Source: UBA5189 sp035631615
Lineage (GTDB): Bacteria > Chloroflexota > Limnocylindria > Limnocylindrales > CSP1-4
NCBI GenBank assembly: GCA_035631615.1
Contig: DASQIK010000088.1
Location: 13,149-77,148 of the forward strand
Length of the DNA stretch: 64,000 nucleotides
Direction: 5' to 3'
A program made the translations under genes and the position numbers. This document shows, piece by piece, positions 40,236 to 50,314 of this stretch. The notes under the pieces were generated by a model. The model was given only the letters and a program-made list of their open reading frames with translations, had not been told where the DNA came from and did not search any database. Each line of letters starts with the position of its first letter. Position 1 is the stretch's first letter.

Positions 40236-41171
40236 TCAGGCCTGCAGCAGCCGGCCTCCGGCGCCGACCCGGCGATCGGCGCGAAGCGCCTGGGGCATGT
40301 GCCGGAAGGACGGCGGCAGCGCCGGCCGCCACGCCTGCCACGCGGCGACGAGCCAGGTCGCGACCGCGCGCTGGCGGAGCCCCCACGGCAGGCCGTAGCC
40401 CTCGCGAACTGCCGGCGGCAGGAGCCCGATCGACGGCCAGAACAGCCATGCGTACGCGCGGCTCGGGATCGCGTCGAGCAGCGGCGCGAGGTGCGCCACC
40501 GGCCCGCCGGCGGCGGCGACCGCCGGCCCGAGCGGCGGGTGGAGGATGCTGCCGGCGAGATCGCGCGCCACGTCCCCGACCTCGATCTCGCCGCCCGGAG
40601 CGAGCATCCCGGCGAGGTACGCCTCGAACGCGTCGAGGTCCGGCGGCAGCAGCGACGCGGGGATACCGAAGGCGCGTCCCACGGGCAGCGTCTCCTCGTA
40701 GTAGCGCGCCCGGCGCTCCCACGTGAGCGGCTCGAGCCAGGCGTCGTAGGCGGCGATCGTCGAGTCGACCAGGGTCGCGTGGACCCACAGCGCGAGGGCC
40801 GGGTCGAGCGCGCTGTAGCGCCGGCCGTGGCGCTCTCGCGCACTGGGATCGAGGACGTCGCCGCGGATCCCTCGGTGCAGCTCGTTCAGCCGGCGGATCT
40901 CGACGCGGGCGTCGTCCGCCGTCCCATACACGATGCGCAGGTACGATCGGAGCGTGCCGGACAGGCGGACCCACGGGTCCGAACGAAAGTCGGAATGCTC
41001 GGCTACGCCGGCGGCCACGAGCGGGTGTGCGATCTGGAGCAGGAGCGCCCGGGGGCCGGCGCCGAGGAGGAGCATCGCCTCCCGATTGAGCTGCCAGGCC
41101 TCGCTTGCGGGACCGTAGAACCCACCGTCGACGACGGTCGCGTTGCCGGGGTCGGCGCCGGTGTCGGTCAG
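40236..41171 (-). CDS. MpaB/DUF2236 family oxygenase-like protein, apparent CTG start
   Basis: Helical heme-binding family that includes fungal MpaB and rubber oxygenase Lcp. Visible: LLLGAGPRALLLQIAHPLVAAGVAEHSDFRSDPW (in segments), the IVYGTADDA block, SALDPALALWVHATLVDS (heme His) and LDAIPSR. The first ATG (41075) would delete the family-conserved FYGPASEAWQLNREAM, which is encoded in frame just upstream. The nearest possible initiator is CTG 41171, with GAGG 8 nt upstream and 10 nt after the bioY stop. Using the ATG would leave 279 residues and lose this block. Confidence 0.7.
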   Translation of the reverse strand: MTDTGADPGNATVVDGGFYGPASEAWQLNREAMLLLGAGPRALLLQIAHPLVAAGVAEHSDFRSDPWVRLSGTLRSYLRIVYGTADDARVEIRRLNELHRGIRGDVLDPSARERHGRRYSALDPALALWVHATLVDSTIAAYDAWLEPLTWERRARYYEETLPVGRAFGIPASLLPPDLDAFEAYLAGMLAPGGEIEVGDVARDLAGSILHPPLGPAVAAAGGPVAHLAPLLDAIPSRAYAWLFWPSIGLLPPAVREGYGLPWGLRQRAVATWLVAAWQAWRPALPPSFRHMPQALRADRRVGAGGRLLQA

Positions 41172-41181
41172 CGCAAGGGCC

Positions 41182-41829
41182 TCAGCGGTCGCCCGGCCGG
41201 CGTCCGACGAACCACCAGGCGGCCGGGAAGACCGCGGCGGCCAGGAGCAGCTTCACGGCATCCCACAGGAGGAAGGTGCGCATGCCCTTGTCGAATGCCA
41301 TCGCGAGGTCTCCACCGAACGCGGCGACGGCCAGCCATGGCACGCCGACGGCGTAGATCACGAGGCTCCCGAGGAACATCGCCCCGACCGCGCCGAGGAT
41401 GGACCGGTCCCAGCCGAGCTCGGCCAGCCGCCCGACGAGCGCCGAGGCGACGACGAACCCGACGAGATATCCGCCGGTGACACCGAGGATGATGTCGACG
41501 CCGTGCCGGTTCTCCGCGAACACGGGCAGGCCGACCGCGCCGAGCGCGAGGTAGAGCACGGACGAGGCCAGGCCGCGCCGGAAGCCCAGGGCGCCGGCCG
41601 AGAGCAGGACGCCGAACGTCTGGCCGGTGAATGGGACGGGGTTGCCCGGAACGAGGAACGAGATCCGCGCGCACAGGACGATGAGCGCCGTACCGATGAG
41701 GATCAGGGCGACGTGCCGAGCTCGGGTGTGCAGGCGCTCGGACAGCCGGATCGGGACGAGGAAGTCGCCGATCGTCAGGCCACGCTCCTGGGCAGGCAGG
41801 CGATCGAGCCGCGGCATCGTGATCGTCAT
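41182..41829 (-). CDS. bioY: BioY biotin transporter S-component
   Basis: 215-residue, six-TM substrate-binding subunit of an ECF transporter. Biotin-binding region FLVPGNPVPFTGQTFGVLLSAGALGFRRG and ADVVV-free C-terminus; GVTGGYLVGFVVASALVGRLAE and GVPWLAVA match BioY. GGAGGGAG Shine-Dalgarno 6 nt before the ATG. No EcfA/EcfT genes are adjacent, so a shared ECF module elsewhere is expected. Followed 10 nt later by the DUF2236 gene. Confidence 0.9.
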   Translation of the reverse strand: MTITMPRLDRLPAQERGLTIGDFLVPIRLSERLHTRARHVALILIGTALIVLCARISFLVPGNPVPFTGQTFGVLLSAGALGFRRGLASSVLYLALGAVGLPVFAENRHGVDIILGVTGGYLVGFVVASALVGRLAELGWDRSILGAVGAMFLGSLVIYAVGVPWLAVAAFGGDLAMAFDKGMRTFLLWDAVKLLLAAAVFPAAWWFVGRRPGDR

Positions 41830-41884
41830 TCGCGGCTCCCTCCAGCGCGGCCCACCCGACGCGCCGCGAGTCTACCAGCCGAGG

Positions 41885-44386
41885 TCAGTCGAAGTGGAGG
41901 GCCTCGACGATCGAGACTCGAGCGGCCATGCGAGCGGGATAGATCGCGGCGAGCGCAGGCAGCACGAGGCCGAGGACCGCGGCGATCCCGATCGACGGCC
42001 AGGGCAGGCCGCCGGGATGTCCGAACCCGCCGCCGAGCTGGAGCAGCAGCGCGCCTGCCGCGAGCCCCGCGATCGCACCGAGGACGACGCCGACGATCCC
42101 GAGGATCGTGGCCTCGACGACGACCATGCGCATGACCTGGCGCCGGCTCATGCCGATGGCGCGGAGGACGCCGATCTCGCGGATGCGCTCGACGACACCC
42201 ATCGTCAGCGTGTTGATGATGCCCAGCGCCGCGACGAGGACCGCGACGATGACGAGGGCGTCGAAGACGCCGAACACGCGAGCCAGCGCCTCGGCGACCG
42301 CGCCCTGGATCTTCTCGATCGGGTTGGCCTCGAGCGCGTAGGTCCTGGCAGTCGCGGCAAGCAGCGGCCGGCTCGCGTCGATGGTCCCGGGCGTGAACCG
42401 GACGGCGAAGGCATCTGCCCCGAGCACGCCGAGCGAGCCGGTGGCGTCCTTCCAGCCGACGAGGATCGCCTCGCCGCTCGTGCCGGGCATGGAGCGCTCG
42501 ACCACGGCCGCGACGGTCAGGCCGAGCTGGTGCTGCGAATCGATCGGGACGGTCATCGCGTCGCCGACGTGCAGCCCGAGCTGCTGGGCGAGGCCCTCCG
42601 GCAGGATGGCGGCGCCGCCGGCATCGAGTGCCTTGAGCGCGGCGACCCGGTCGCCCTCGACGACCGTCAAGCGGCCGTCGGCGAGGAAGTCGGCGCCGAC
42701 GATCGCGGCGGCGTCGATGCGCTGGCCCTTGTACGCCATGTCGAACGAGGCGATCGGCGTGACCCGGGCGACACCCGGGACAGCGGCCAGCGCCTCCCGG
42801 ATGCCCTCGTCCGCGCCGACCGGGCGGATCGAGCTGACGATGTCCTCGCCGGGCACCACGTCCTGCAGCCAGGCGAACGCGGACGCGCGGGCGGCCTGGG
42901 CAGACCAGCCGAGCGCAACGATCATCGCGAGGCCGATCACCAGCGAGCCGAGGGTCAGCGTTGTCCGGCTGCGATCGCGGGCGAGCGAGCCGCGCGCGAG
43001 GCGCTCCTCGATGCGCAGCACCAGCGCGATCGGGAACCCGAGCAGGCGCGCGAGCGGTCGGAGGATGAACGGCGACGCGAGCGTCGCGACGAGGAGCACG
43101 CCGTAGACGGCGAGCGCCCGCTCGGTCCCGGCGGCCGAGATGATCGGGGGCCACGCGAGCATCGCGAGTGCCGCGACGAGCAGGAAGATGGCCGCGATCC
43201 AGGACAGCCGGCCGCGGCGCAGGCTCGGCAGGTCGAACCGGTTCCGGAGTGCCTCGACGGGCGAGATCCGCGCCGCGGACAACGCCGGCTCGATGGCGGC
43301 GAGGATCGTGATCCCGATGCCGACGCACGCGGCGGTGAGGACGCCGGTGACATCGAGCACCGGCACTTCGGCGGTCACGCCGGTGGCCTCGCTCACGGCG
43401 CGGGCCATGAACACGGCGACCGCGGCGCCGAGCAGGCACCCGAGCCCGGCCCCGATGACGCCGAGGAGCAGCGCGCCGCTGAACACGAACCGGCTGAGCT
43501 GGCCACGCGTGGCCCCGGCGGCGCGCAGCAGGCCGACCTCGCGGGCGCGCTCGCCGACGGTCATCGACAGGGTGTTGACGATCAGGAATGCGCCGACGAA
43601 CAGGACGATCGCTGCGACGAGCGCGGCGGTGCCCTGGAACGAGGCGGACGACGCGCGCAGCGTGCGGGCAAGGTCAGCCGGCGAGGCCAGCACGTACGGC
43701 TCGACCATGCTCGCCTGGAGCTGGTCGGCGACGGACTGCGTGGCGCCCGAGGTGACGACGAGGTCGACCCTGGTCGCGCCGGCGATGCCGAACGTCGACC
43801 GAGCGACCTCGATCGGGATGACGATCGTGCGGCCGTTGCCCGCCAGTGGACCGAGGCCGGGCATGATCCCGACGATCCGCAGGTCGACCGGGCCGCCCGT
43901 CCCGAGCAGGGTCACGGTGCCGCCGAGCGTGTAGCCGCTCGTGGTCGCGAGCTCCTCGGTCACGAGCGCGATCGGCTGTGAGCGGCTGTCGAGCGGGCTG
44001 CCCGAGACCACGGGCAGGTCGTGGATCCGCGTGTACGAGGCAGGATCGATGCCGAGGACGGTGACCGCGTTCCCGGCGCTGCCGCTCGGCGTGCCCGACG
44101 GGAACGTCCGGTGCTCGATGCTCGCCGACGAATCGAGAACGCCGCTGGCCGTGCTGATCGTCTGGACCGACTGCGCGGACAGGCCTGACTCGAGGAAGCC
44201 CGACACGCGCAGGTCGGCCTTGCCGACGAGGTCATGAACCGTCCTGCCGACCGCCTGGTCGAGCGCCGCGCCGAGCGTCAGCGACGCCGACAGCACGGCG
44301 ACGCCCATCGCGATGCCGAGGATCGTCAGCAGCGAGCGGAGCGGCCGCGCGGCGACGGTGCGCCACGCCAGCCGGTCGAGGCCCAT
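41885..44386 (-). CDS. ABC transporter permease with two FtsX domains
   Basis: 833-residue MacB/FtsX-type permease: N-terminal TM (RSLLTILGIAMGVAVL), a periplasmic MacB-PCD-like region, FtsX domain 1 (about 255-370, with GERAREVGLLRAAGATRGQL), a second TM/extracellular unit and FtsX domain 2 (about 715-830, VERIREIGVLRAIGMSRRQVM). It lies 3 nt after its ATPase gene. Such exporters mostly move peptides, lipids or lipoproteins or carry mechanical signals; here it follows a secreted CAP protein. Confidence 0.9.
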   Translation of the reverse strand: MGLDRLAWRTVAARPLRSLLTILGIAMGVAVLSASLTLGAALDQAVGRTVHDLVGKADLRVSGFLESGLSAQSVQTISTASGVLDSSASIEHRTFPSGTPSGSAGNAVTVLGIDPASYTRIHDLPVVSGSPLDSRSQPIALVTEELATTSGYTLGGTVTLLGTGGPVDLRIVGIMPGLGPLAGNGRTIVIPIEVARSTFGIAGATRVDLVVTSGATQSVADQLQASMVEPYVLASPADLARTLRASSASFQGTAALVAAIVLFVGAFLIVNTLSMTVGERAREVGLLRAAGATRGQLSRFVFSGALLLGVIGAGLGCLLGAAVAVFMARAVSEATGVTAEVPVLDVTGVLTAACVGIGITILAAIEPALSAARISPVEALRNRFDLPSLRRGRLSWIAAIFLLVAALAMLAWPPIISAAGTERALAVYGVLLVATLASPFILRPLARLLGFPIALVLRIEERLARGSLARDRSRTTLTLGSLVIGLAMIVALGWSAQAARASAFAWLQDVVPGEDIVSSIRPVGADEGIREALAAVPGVARVTPIASFDMAYKGQRIDAAAIVGADFLADGRLTVVEGDRVAALKALDAGGAAILPEGLAQQLGLHVGDAMTVPIDSQHQLGLTVAAVVERSMPGTSGEAILVGWKDATGSLGVLGADAFAVRFTPGTIDASRPLLAATARTYALEANPIEKIQGAVAEALARVFGVFDALVIVAVLVAALGIINTLTMGVVERIREIGVLRAIGMSRRQVMRMVVVEATILGIVGVVLGAIAGLAAGALLLQLGGGFGHPGGLPWPSIGIAAVLGLVLPALAAIYPARMAARVSIVEALHFD

Positions 44387-44389
44387 CCG

Positions 44390-45264
<875 letters not shown>

Positions 45265-45265
<1 letters not shown>

Positions 45266-46260
45266 CACTTGCCCAGGTAGGTGGACACGACGCCACCAAC
45301 GATCGTGTCGAGGAGGCCCATCCGGGACGGCGGTTCGATCACCTGGAGACTCCCTCCATCGCTGTCGGTCACCGTCCCGCCGGTATCGGGCGGCTCGGTC
45401 GCCGGGACGTCCGACGCATCGGGCGGCGAAGGTGCCGCAGGGGTGGCCGCCGGGTCGAAGGCGCCCGTCGGATGGATGCCGTCATCGAACCCTTCGAGGA
45501 CGAGGCCATCGAGCCAGATCGGGTAGGCGGTGCCGCCGACGAGATCCGGCGCGGTCGGGAGCGATGGCTCCAGTGTGACCTCGGGGGTGACCTCCGGAGT
45601 CATCTGGAGCGTCGGGTTTGCGGCCGGGTCCGTGGTCGGCCGGGGCGTCGCCTTCGGGGTCGGGGTCGGCTTTGGGGTCGGCTTCGGCGTCGGCGTCGGG
45701 CCGCCCGAGCACGAGTGCGTGAAGACGGCCGTCCAATCGTGCGTCGGGTAGGTGGACCCGGTGCCCTTGAACGCCCCGACGCCGATGTGGTTGAACCCGC
45801 TGCCCAGGATCAGGGCCCGGTGGCCCGAGGAGCTCATCCAGCCGTTGAACATGGTCTGGGTGGCGACGTCGTCCGGGTAGTTGTTCTCGCCGATGTTCTC
45901 GCCGGCGAGCGTGTAGCAGATGCCCCGGCGCTTGAGCTCGTCGAAGACGGTGCCGCCGGGCGGGCTGGGAATCGTGTGGCTGAAGTAGTTCCGATCCCAC
46001 ATGTCCTTCGACCGCCAGCGGGCGACGCTCGTGAGCGCGGAGTCGGTGACCAGCGCCGGCAGCCCGGCCGAGGCGCGGGCCTGGTTGATCAGGGTGACCA
46101 TCTCGGATTCGTCGGCGGACGAGAACGAGTAGTCGGTCCAGGCGAGGGTCACGCTCGGGAGGCTCGCGGCCACCACGAGGGCGGCGGCCACGGCCACGCC
46201 GAGCGGCATTCGCCGGCCTGGGCGGCGGAAGCGCCGCGATGGAGGTGCGAAGTGGTTCAT
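45265..46260 (-). CDS. Secreted CAP/SCP-domain protein with Pro/Thr-rich linker
   Basis: 331 residues: signal peptide (GVAVAAALVVAASLPSVTLA, about 18-40), CAP domain (YkwD-like, about 50-190; LAGENIGENNYPD, GHRALILGSGFNHIGVGAF), then a low-complexity PTPTPKPTPKP-type linker (about 200-235) and an acidic Pro-rich C-terminal region ending in a hydrophobic IVGGVVSTYLG. Good AGGAG site before the ATG. First gene of a three-gene operon with the ABC exporter, so the CAP protein may be its cargo or work with it (inference). Confidence 0.85.
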
Positions 46261-46419
46261 CGGGCTCCTGCTCGGGCAATGAGCGGCCTGGCCGGGCTCC
46301 ACTGCCCCAGCGATGCGACTTTGGTCCGGGGGACCCTTGGCTGCTTCGGCCCCAAGGTCCTGACGGTCTCCGACCAGGGGTACCAACGCCCCATCGCGAC
46401 CGCACCACAGCGCACCGGA

Positions 46420-46425
46420 TACGAT
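46420..46425 (+). promoter_or_regulatory. Leaderless-type -10 box of the FAD oxidase gene
   Basis: TACGAT exactly 6 nt before ATG 46432. Confidence 0.5.
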
Positions 46426-46431
46426 CCCGAG

Positions 46432-47649
46432 ATGCGGGTCGTGGTCGTCGGAGCCGGGGTGATGGGGGCCTGGACGGCGCTCTGGCTCCGCCGCGCGGGC
46501 CACGACGTGACGCTCGTGGACCGCCACGGTCCTGGGAATCGCCTCGGCTCCTCGGGCGACGTGTCGCGCATCACGCGGAGCAGCCACGGCCCCGACCGGT
46601 TCTACCCGGTCTGGCAGCGCCGGGCGCTCGCCCAGTGGCGCGAGCTGGAGCGGTCGGCGAACGAGACGCTGTTCGTCCAGGCCGGCGTGGTCTGGCTCGT
46701 GACCCCCGGCGAATCGTTCGAGGCGGAGTCGCTGGTCTCGCTGACGGCGCTCGACATCCCGGTCGACCGTTGGTCGCACGACCAGTTCGCGGCGCGCGTC
46801 CCGGTCATGTCGGCCGAGGGCGTTCCATGGGCGCTCCACGAGCCCGAGGCGGGCGCGCTCTTCGCGCGGCCGGCGGTGAGCGCCACGATCCGGCAGTTCG
46901 AGGCGGCCGGCGGGGCTGTGGTCGTCGGCCGGGTCGTGCCCCCGCTGGAGGCCCGGGTTGCCGGCGCCGGCCCGGAGGGCCTCGACGGTCTCGACGAGGT
47001 CACCCTCGACGATGGCCGGCGCCTCGCCGCCGATGCGTTCGTGTTCGCCTGCGGGCCCTGGCTCCCGGACCTGTTCCCGACCCTGCTCGGCGACCTGATC
47101 GTGCCGCACCGGCAGGACGTGCTGCAGTTCGCCGTCCCATCGGGCGACGGTCGCTATGGCGCGGACGCGATGCCGCTCTGGATCGACTTCGGCGGCTCGT
47201 TCTACGGCTTCCCGTCGTTCGACGGAATCGGGCTCAAGGCCTGCCCGGACTGGCTCGGCCCGATCGAGCGGCCGGACGAGTCGGCGCGCGAGGTTGCCGG
47301 CGCCTCCGTGGAGGCGGCGCGGAAGGTGCTCCGGAAGCGTTTTCCGGCGCTTGCGGCGCAGCCGGTCGTGAGATCGTCGACGTGCTTCTACGAGGTCACG
47401 CCCGACGCCCACTTCGTCATCGACCGGCACCCCGGCTTCGCCAACGCGTGGATCGCCGGCGGCGGGACGGGCCACGCGTTCAAGCACGGCCCGGTCATCG
47501 GCGAGTACCTCGCGGCGCTCGTGACCGGGGACACGGCGAAGGCTGCCGACCTGGGACCCAGGGACGGCCGCTTCGCGCTCCATGCCCGGGACGCCAAGCC
47601 CGGCTTCCGAACCAGCGGGCGGAACCCGCTCGCCGACCCGGTGGGCTGA
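46432..47649 (+). CDS. FAD-dependent oxidoreductase, sarcosine oxidase-like (DAO family)
   Basis: 405 residues: N-terminal dinucleotide-binding VVVVGAGVMGAWTALWL (GxGxxG) with the VDRHGPGN acidic end, a beta-sheet substrate domain, and the C-terminal IAGGGTGHAFKHGPVIGEYLA typical of monomeric sarcosine oxidase and N-methyltryptophan oxidase. The site of the covalent-flavin Cys reads STCFYEVTPDAHFVIDRHP, consistent with this family. The substrate is not known. Last 50 nt lead into the tRNA-His gene. Confidence 0.87.
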   Translation: MRVVVVGAGVMGAWTALWLRRAGHDVTLVDRHGPGNRLGSSGDVSRITRSSHGPDRFYPVWQRRALAQWRELERSANETLFVQAGVVWLVTPGESFEAESLVSLTALDIPVDRWSHDQFAARVPVMSAEGVPWALHEPEAGALFARPAVSATIRQFEAAGGAVVVGRVVPPLEARVAGAGPEGLDGLDEVTLDDGRRLAADAFVFACGPWLPDLFPTLLGDLIVPHRQDVLQFAVPSGDGRYGADAMPLWIDFGGSFYGFPSFDGIGLKACPDWLGPIERPDESAREVAGASVEAARKVLRKRFPALAAQPVVRSSTCFYEVTPDAHFVIDRHPGFANAWIAGGGTGHAFKHGPVIGEYLAALVTGDTAKAADLGPRDGRFALHARDAKPGFRTSGRNPLADPVG

Positions 47650-47654
47650 CCGGG

Positions 47655-47660
47655 TACACT
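47655..47660 (+). promoter_or_regulatory. Probable -10 box of the tRNA-His gene
   Basis: TACACT 40 nt before the tRNA 5' end, a normal distance for a tRNA promoter. Confidence 0.4.
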
Positions 47661-47700
47661 GCGCGGGCCCTCGTCCCGAACCGGACGACCGGGCCGCCGC

Positions 47701-47777
47701 GGTGGCCTTAGCTCAACCGGCAGAGCAGCGGATTGTGGTTCCGCAGGTTATGGGTTCGACCCCCATAGGCCACCCCA
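47701..47777 (+). tRNA. tRNA-His (GTG anticodon)
   Basis: Complete cloverleaf: acceptor GTGGCCT/AGGCCAC, anticodon arm GCGGA-TTGTGGT-TCCGC with GTG, T-arm with GGTTCGACC, and genomically encoded CCA (47775-47777). The G at 47701 pairs opposite discriminator C at 47774, the G-1 identity feature of tRNA-His. Confidence 0.95.
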
Positions 47778-47904
47778 ACCTCCGTGGTGCGCGCTCTCGG
47801 CCTGCGTACCATGCCGTCGCGGGCGGCGGTCGGTCGCCGTGGCCGTTGCCGATCACCGTTCGGCGTGCCGTGACAGGAACAGCAGAACGCGGGACGATAC
47901 GGTC

Positions 47905-48102
47905 ATGACCGAAAAACGGCACATCGATCAGAACGAGGACCCCGTGTGCGGGATGGTCGTCGAGCCCGAGGTCGCTCGGGCCAGGGGCCTGACGCTCACC
48001 CACGAGGGCCGCGAGTACCTGTTCTGCGGCAAGGGCTGCTTCCTCGAGTTCCGCGACGACCCCGAGCCGTTCCTGGACCCTCGCCACCTGCCCTCGATGT
48101 AG
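47905..48102 (+). CDS. YHS domain protein (small)
   Basis: 65 residues, a lone YHS domain: DPVCGMVVEP, the helix RGLTLTHEGREYLFCGKGC and LEFRDDPEPFL, with two conserved Cys positions as in heavy-metal ATPase N-termini and TRASH-like metal chaperones. ATG chosen as the only plausible start; no clear ribosome site. Followed by a strong hairpin. Confidence 0.75.
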   Translation: MTEKRHIDQNEDPVCGMVVEPEVARARGLTLTHEGREYLFCGKGCFLEFRDDPEPFLDPRHLPSM

Positions 48103-48119
48103 GTTCCGCAACCTGGCCT

Positions 48120-48138
48120 CCGCGGTGCAACACCGCGG
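48120..48138 (+). terminator. Hairpin terminator after the YHS gene
   Basis: 8-bp perfect stem CCGCGGTG / CACCGCGG with a 3-nt loop, 18 nt past the stop codon; no T run. Confidence 0.55.
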
Positions 48139-48168
48139 GCCTCGCCGGCGTCCCTTGCCCCCGATGGC

Positions 48169-48174
48169 TACGCT
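48169..48174 (+). promoter_or_regulatory. Leaderless-type -10 box of the LCP gene
   Basis: TACGCT 9 nt before ATG 48184. Confidence 0.45.
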
Positions 48175-48183
48175 GCGCGCGCA

Positions 48184-49599
48184 ATGAACCGACCCGGGAT
48201 CGCGGCCCTCCTCTCCGCGCTGTGGCCCGGGCTCGGACAGGCGTGGCTTGGCGCCCGGCGCCGCGCGCTGCTGGTTGCGCTGCCGATGTTCGGGCTCGTC
48301 GCGGCGGTCGCCGCAGTCGCCCTGCTGAATGTTCGGCTCCTCATCGACGGCTTCGTCCAGCCGGGCACGCTCGAGGCGATCCTGGTCGGGGTGCTCGTGC
48401 TCGCCGTGTACCACCTGCTCGCCGTGCGCGACGCGTTCCGGGTGGGCGTGCGACGCGGCGGGCCGGATGCCTCGGGGCGAACGCCGATCCTGTTGCTGGC
48501 CCTGGCGCTCGTCGTCGGGCTCTACGGCTCGGTCGAGCTCGTCGGCGTGCACGCGTACGAGGCGACGTCGACGATCTTCGTGAACCCCGGCACGGGCTTC
48601 ACGATCCCGAGCGCCAGCTTCGCGCCGACGGACGAGCCGGGCTCCGCGCTGGGCACGACCCCCTCCCCCTCGCCCGAGCCGAGTGCGACAGCGCTCCCCG
48701 TCCCGGCGTGGGCCGCGGACGGCCGGCTCAACCTGCTCCTCATCGGCAGCGATGCCGGCCCGGGTCGCTGGTCGCTCCGAACCGACACGATGATCGTGCT
48801 GAGCGTCGACATCGCGACGCACCGTGCCGCGATGTTCGGGATCCCGCGGAACATCGTGAACGTGCCGCTCGCGCCCGAGGACCAGGACGCGTTCCCCAAT
48901 GGCCGCTTTCCCCAGTTCCTGAACGCCCTGTACGTGTACGCCATGGGCCACGCGAATCAGTTTCCCGGCGGCGACGCCCGCGGCTTCCGGGCGGTGACCG
49001 GCGCGGTCCAGGAGCTGGTCGGCGTGCCCCTCGACGGCGCGATCGTGGTCGACCTCAACGGCTTCGTCGACCTCGTGAACGCGGTCGGCGGGCTCTGGAT
49101 CAACATCCCGCAACGACTCTATGACGCCCACTACCCGAAGCCGGATGGGAGCGGCTACATCCAGATCTCGATCCCGCCGGGCTGCCAGCAGCTGAACGGT
49201 GACCGCGCGCTCGAGTACGCGCGGTCGCGGCACCAGGATGACGACTACGCTCGGATGCGCCGCCAGCAGGCCGTCCTGCTGGCCCTGCGCCACGAGCTGA
49301 ACCCGATCGCGCTCCTGCCGCGCGTGCCCCAGCTTCTCGACATCGCCAAGAACAACCTGTGGACGACGATCCAGCCGGGCGACATCGCCGACCTGGCGGC
49401 CCTCGCCGCACACGTCGATTCGCATGACATCCAGACCATCGAGCTCTCGCCGCCGACGTATCCCGAGTTCCTGAACACCGAGGAGATCAAGGCGATCCAG
49501 AAGCGCGTCCAGACGATCTTCGCGGCGGTGCCGTCGGCAGCCGCGTCGCCATCGCCGATGCCCTCGGCGACCCCGAAGCCCTGCCCGCAGACCCCGTAG
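48184..49599 (+). CDS. LytR-CpsA-Psr (LCP) family envelope ligase
   Basis: 471 residues: four N-terminal TM segments (to about 125), a Pro/Ser linker, then the LCP domain (about 180-400) with LLLIGSDAGPGRWSLRTDTMIVLSVD (the conserved Asp/Arg pair), GIPRN, AVGGLWINIP and EYARSRHQDDDYARMRRQQ. Pro/Ser tail. LCP proteins attach polymers to peptidoglycan, or resemble cell-wall ligases, at the outer face of the membrane. The multi-TM N-terminus is longer than the usual single TM. The next gene starts 10 nt on. Confidence 0.9.
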   Translation: MNRPGIAALLSALWPGLGQAWLGARRRALLVALPMFGLVAAVAAVALLNVRLLIDGFVQPGTLEAILVGVLVLAVYHLLAVRDAFRVGVRRGGPDASGRTPILLLALALVVGLYGSVELVGVHAYEATSTIFVNPGTGFTIPSASFAPTDEPGSALGTTPSPSPEPSATALPVPAWAADGRLNLLLIGSDAGPGRWSLRTDTMIVLSVDIATHRAAMFGIPRNIVNVPLAPEDQDAFPNGRFPQFLNALYVYAMGHANQFPGGDARGFRAVTGAVQELVGVPLDGAIVVDLNGFVDLVNAVGGLWINIPQRLYDAHYPKPDGSGYIQISIPPGCQQLNGDRALEYARSRHQDDDYARMRRQQAVLLALRHELNPIALLPRVPQLLDIAKNNLWTTIQPGDIADLAALAAHVDSHDIQTIELSPPTYPEFLNTEEIKAIQKRVQTIFAAVPSAAASPSPMPSATPKPCPQTP

Positions 49600-49602
49600 C
49601 AT
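49597..49602 (+). promoter_or_regulatory. -10-like box of the HAD gene overlapping the LCP stop codon
   Basis: TAGCAT 7 nt before ATG 49610. Its first three bases are the TAG stop of the LCP gene, so chance is possible. Confidence 0.3.
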
Positions 49603-49609
49603 TGCCTGG

Positions 49610-50314
49610 ATGGCCCAGCTCGACTTCGACGACTTCGACGTCCTGACCTTCGACTGCTACGGCACCCTCATCGACTGGGAGACGGGGCTGCTGAGCGCCT
49701 TCCGTGCGCCGTTGGCGGCGCACGGCGTCGACGAGGCCGATGGCGCGATCCTCGAGGCGTTTGCCCGGCACGAGGCGCAGCTCGAGGCGGGTCCGTACCG
49801 GCGCTACCGCGACATCCTCGGCGCCGTCCTGGCCGAGATGCTCGAGCACTTCGGGCAGGTTCCATCCGCCGTCGAGGTCGCGGCGTTCGGCGGCTCCGTC
49901 GCGAGCTGGCCGGCGTTCCCGGACTCCGCGGCCGCGCTCCAACGCCTCCACTCGCGGTTCAAGCTGGGCGTCATCACGAATTGCGACGACGACCTGTTTG
50001 CCGCTTCGGAGGCGAGACTCGGGGTGGACTTCGACTGGGTCGTCACGGCGCAGCAGGCGAAGCGTTACAAGCCGAACCCGCGCGGCTTCGAGCTGGCATT
50101 CGAGCGAATCGGGCTGCCGCCCGCGCGGATCCTGCACGTCGCCCAGAGCCTGTACCACGACCACGTGACCGCAAAGCGGCTCGGGCTGTCGACCGTGTGG
50201 GTCGATCGGCGCGGCAATGAGCCCGGCTCGGGCGCGACGCCACCCGCCGAAGCGAAGCCGGACCTCACCGTGCCGGACATGGCGACGCTCGCCGCGCTGG
50301 CCGTGCCGGCATGA
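49610..50314 (+). CDS. HAD superfamily haloacid dehalogenase-like hydrolase (type II)
   Basis: 234 residues: motif I FDCYGTLIDWE (nucleophile Asp about residue 15), motif II VITNCDDD, motif III lysine in AKRYKPNPRGF, motif IV VAQSLYHDHVTAKRLG. The L-2-haloacid dehalogenase signature DCYGTLIDWE is present, but phosphatases share it. Its stop overlaps the next ATG (ATGA), so it is coupled to the Nudix gene. Confidence 0.85.
   Translation: MAQLDFDDFDVLTFDCYGTLIDWETGLLSAFRAPLAAHGVDEADGAILEAFARHEAQLEAGPYRRYRDILGAVLAEMLEHFGQVPSAVEVAAFGGSVASWPAFPDSAAALQRLHSRFKLGVITNCDDDLFAASEARLGVDFDWVVTAQQAKRYKPNPRGFELAFERIGLPPARILHVAQSLYHDHVTAKRLGLSTVWVDRRGNEPGSGATPPAEAKPDLTVPDMATLAALAVPA

Noticed and set aside
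41830..41884. Biotin-type regulatory site or riboswitch before bioY
   Set aside because: The upstream gap is 55 nt, with a normal Shine-Dalgarno and no dyad like a BirA operator.
41627..43981. Forward 784-codon frame over the permease gene
   Set aside because: Low-complexity Asp/Arg/Glu-rich translation, antisense to a clear two-FtsX permease.
45600..45720. Repeat DNA in the CAP gene
   Set aside because: It encodes the Pro/Thr/Lys-rich linker of the protein; codon-level repeats follow from the peptide repeat, no independent element.
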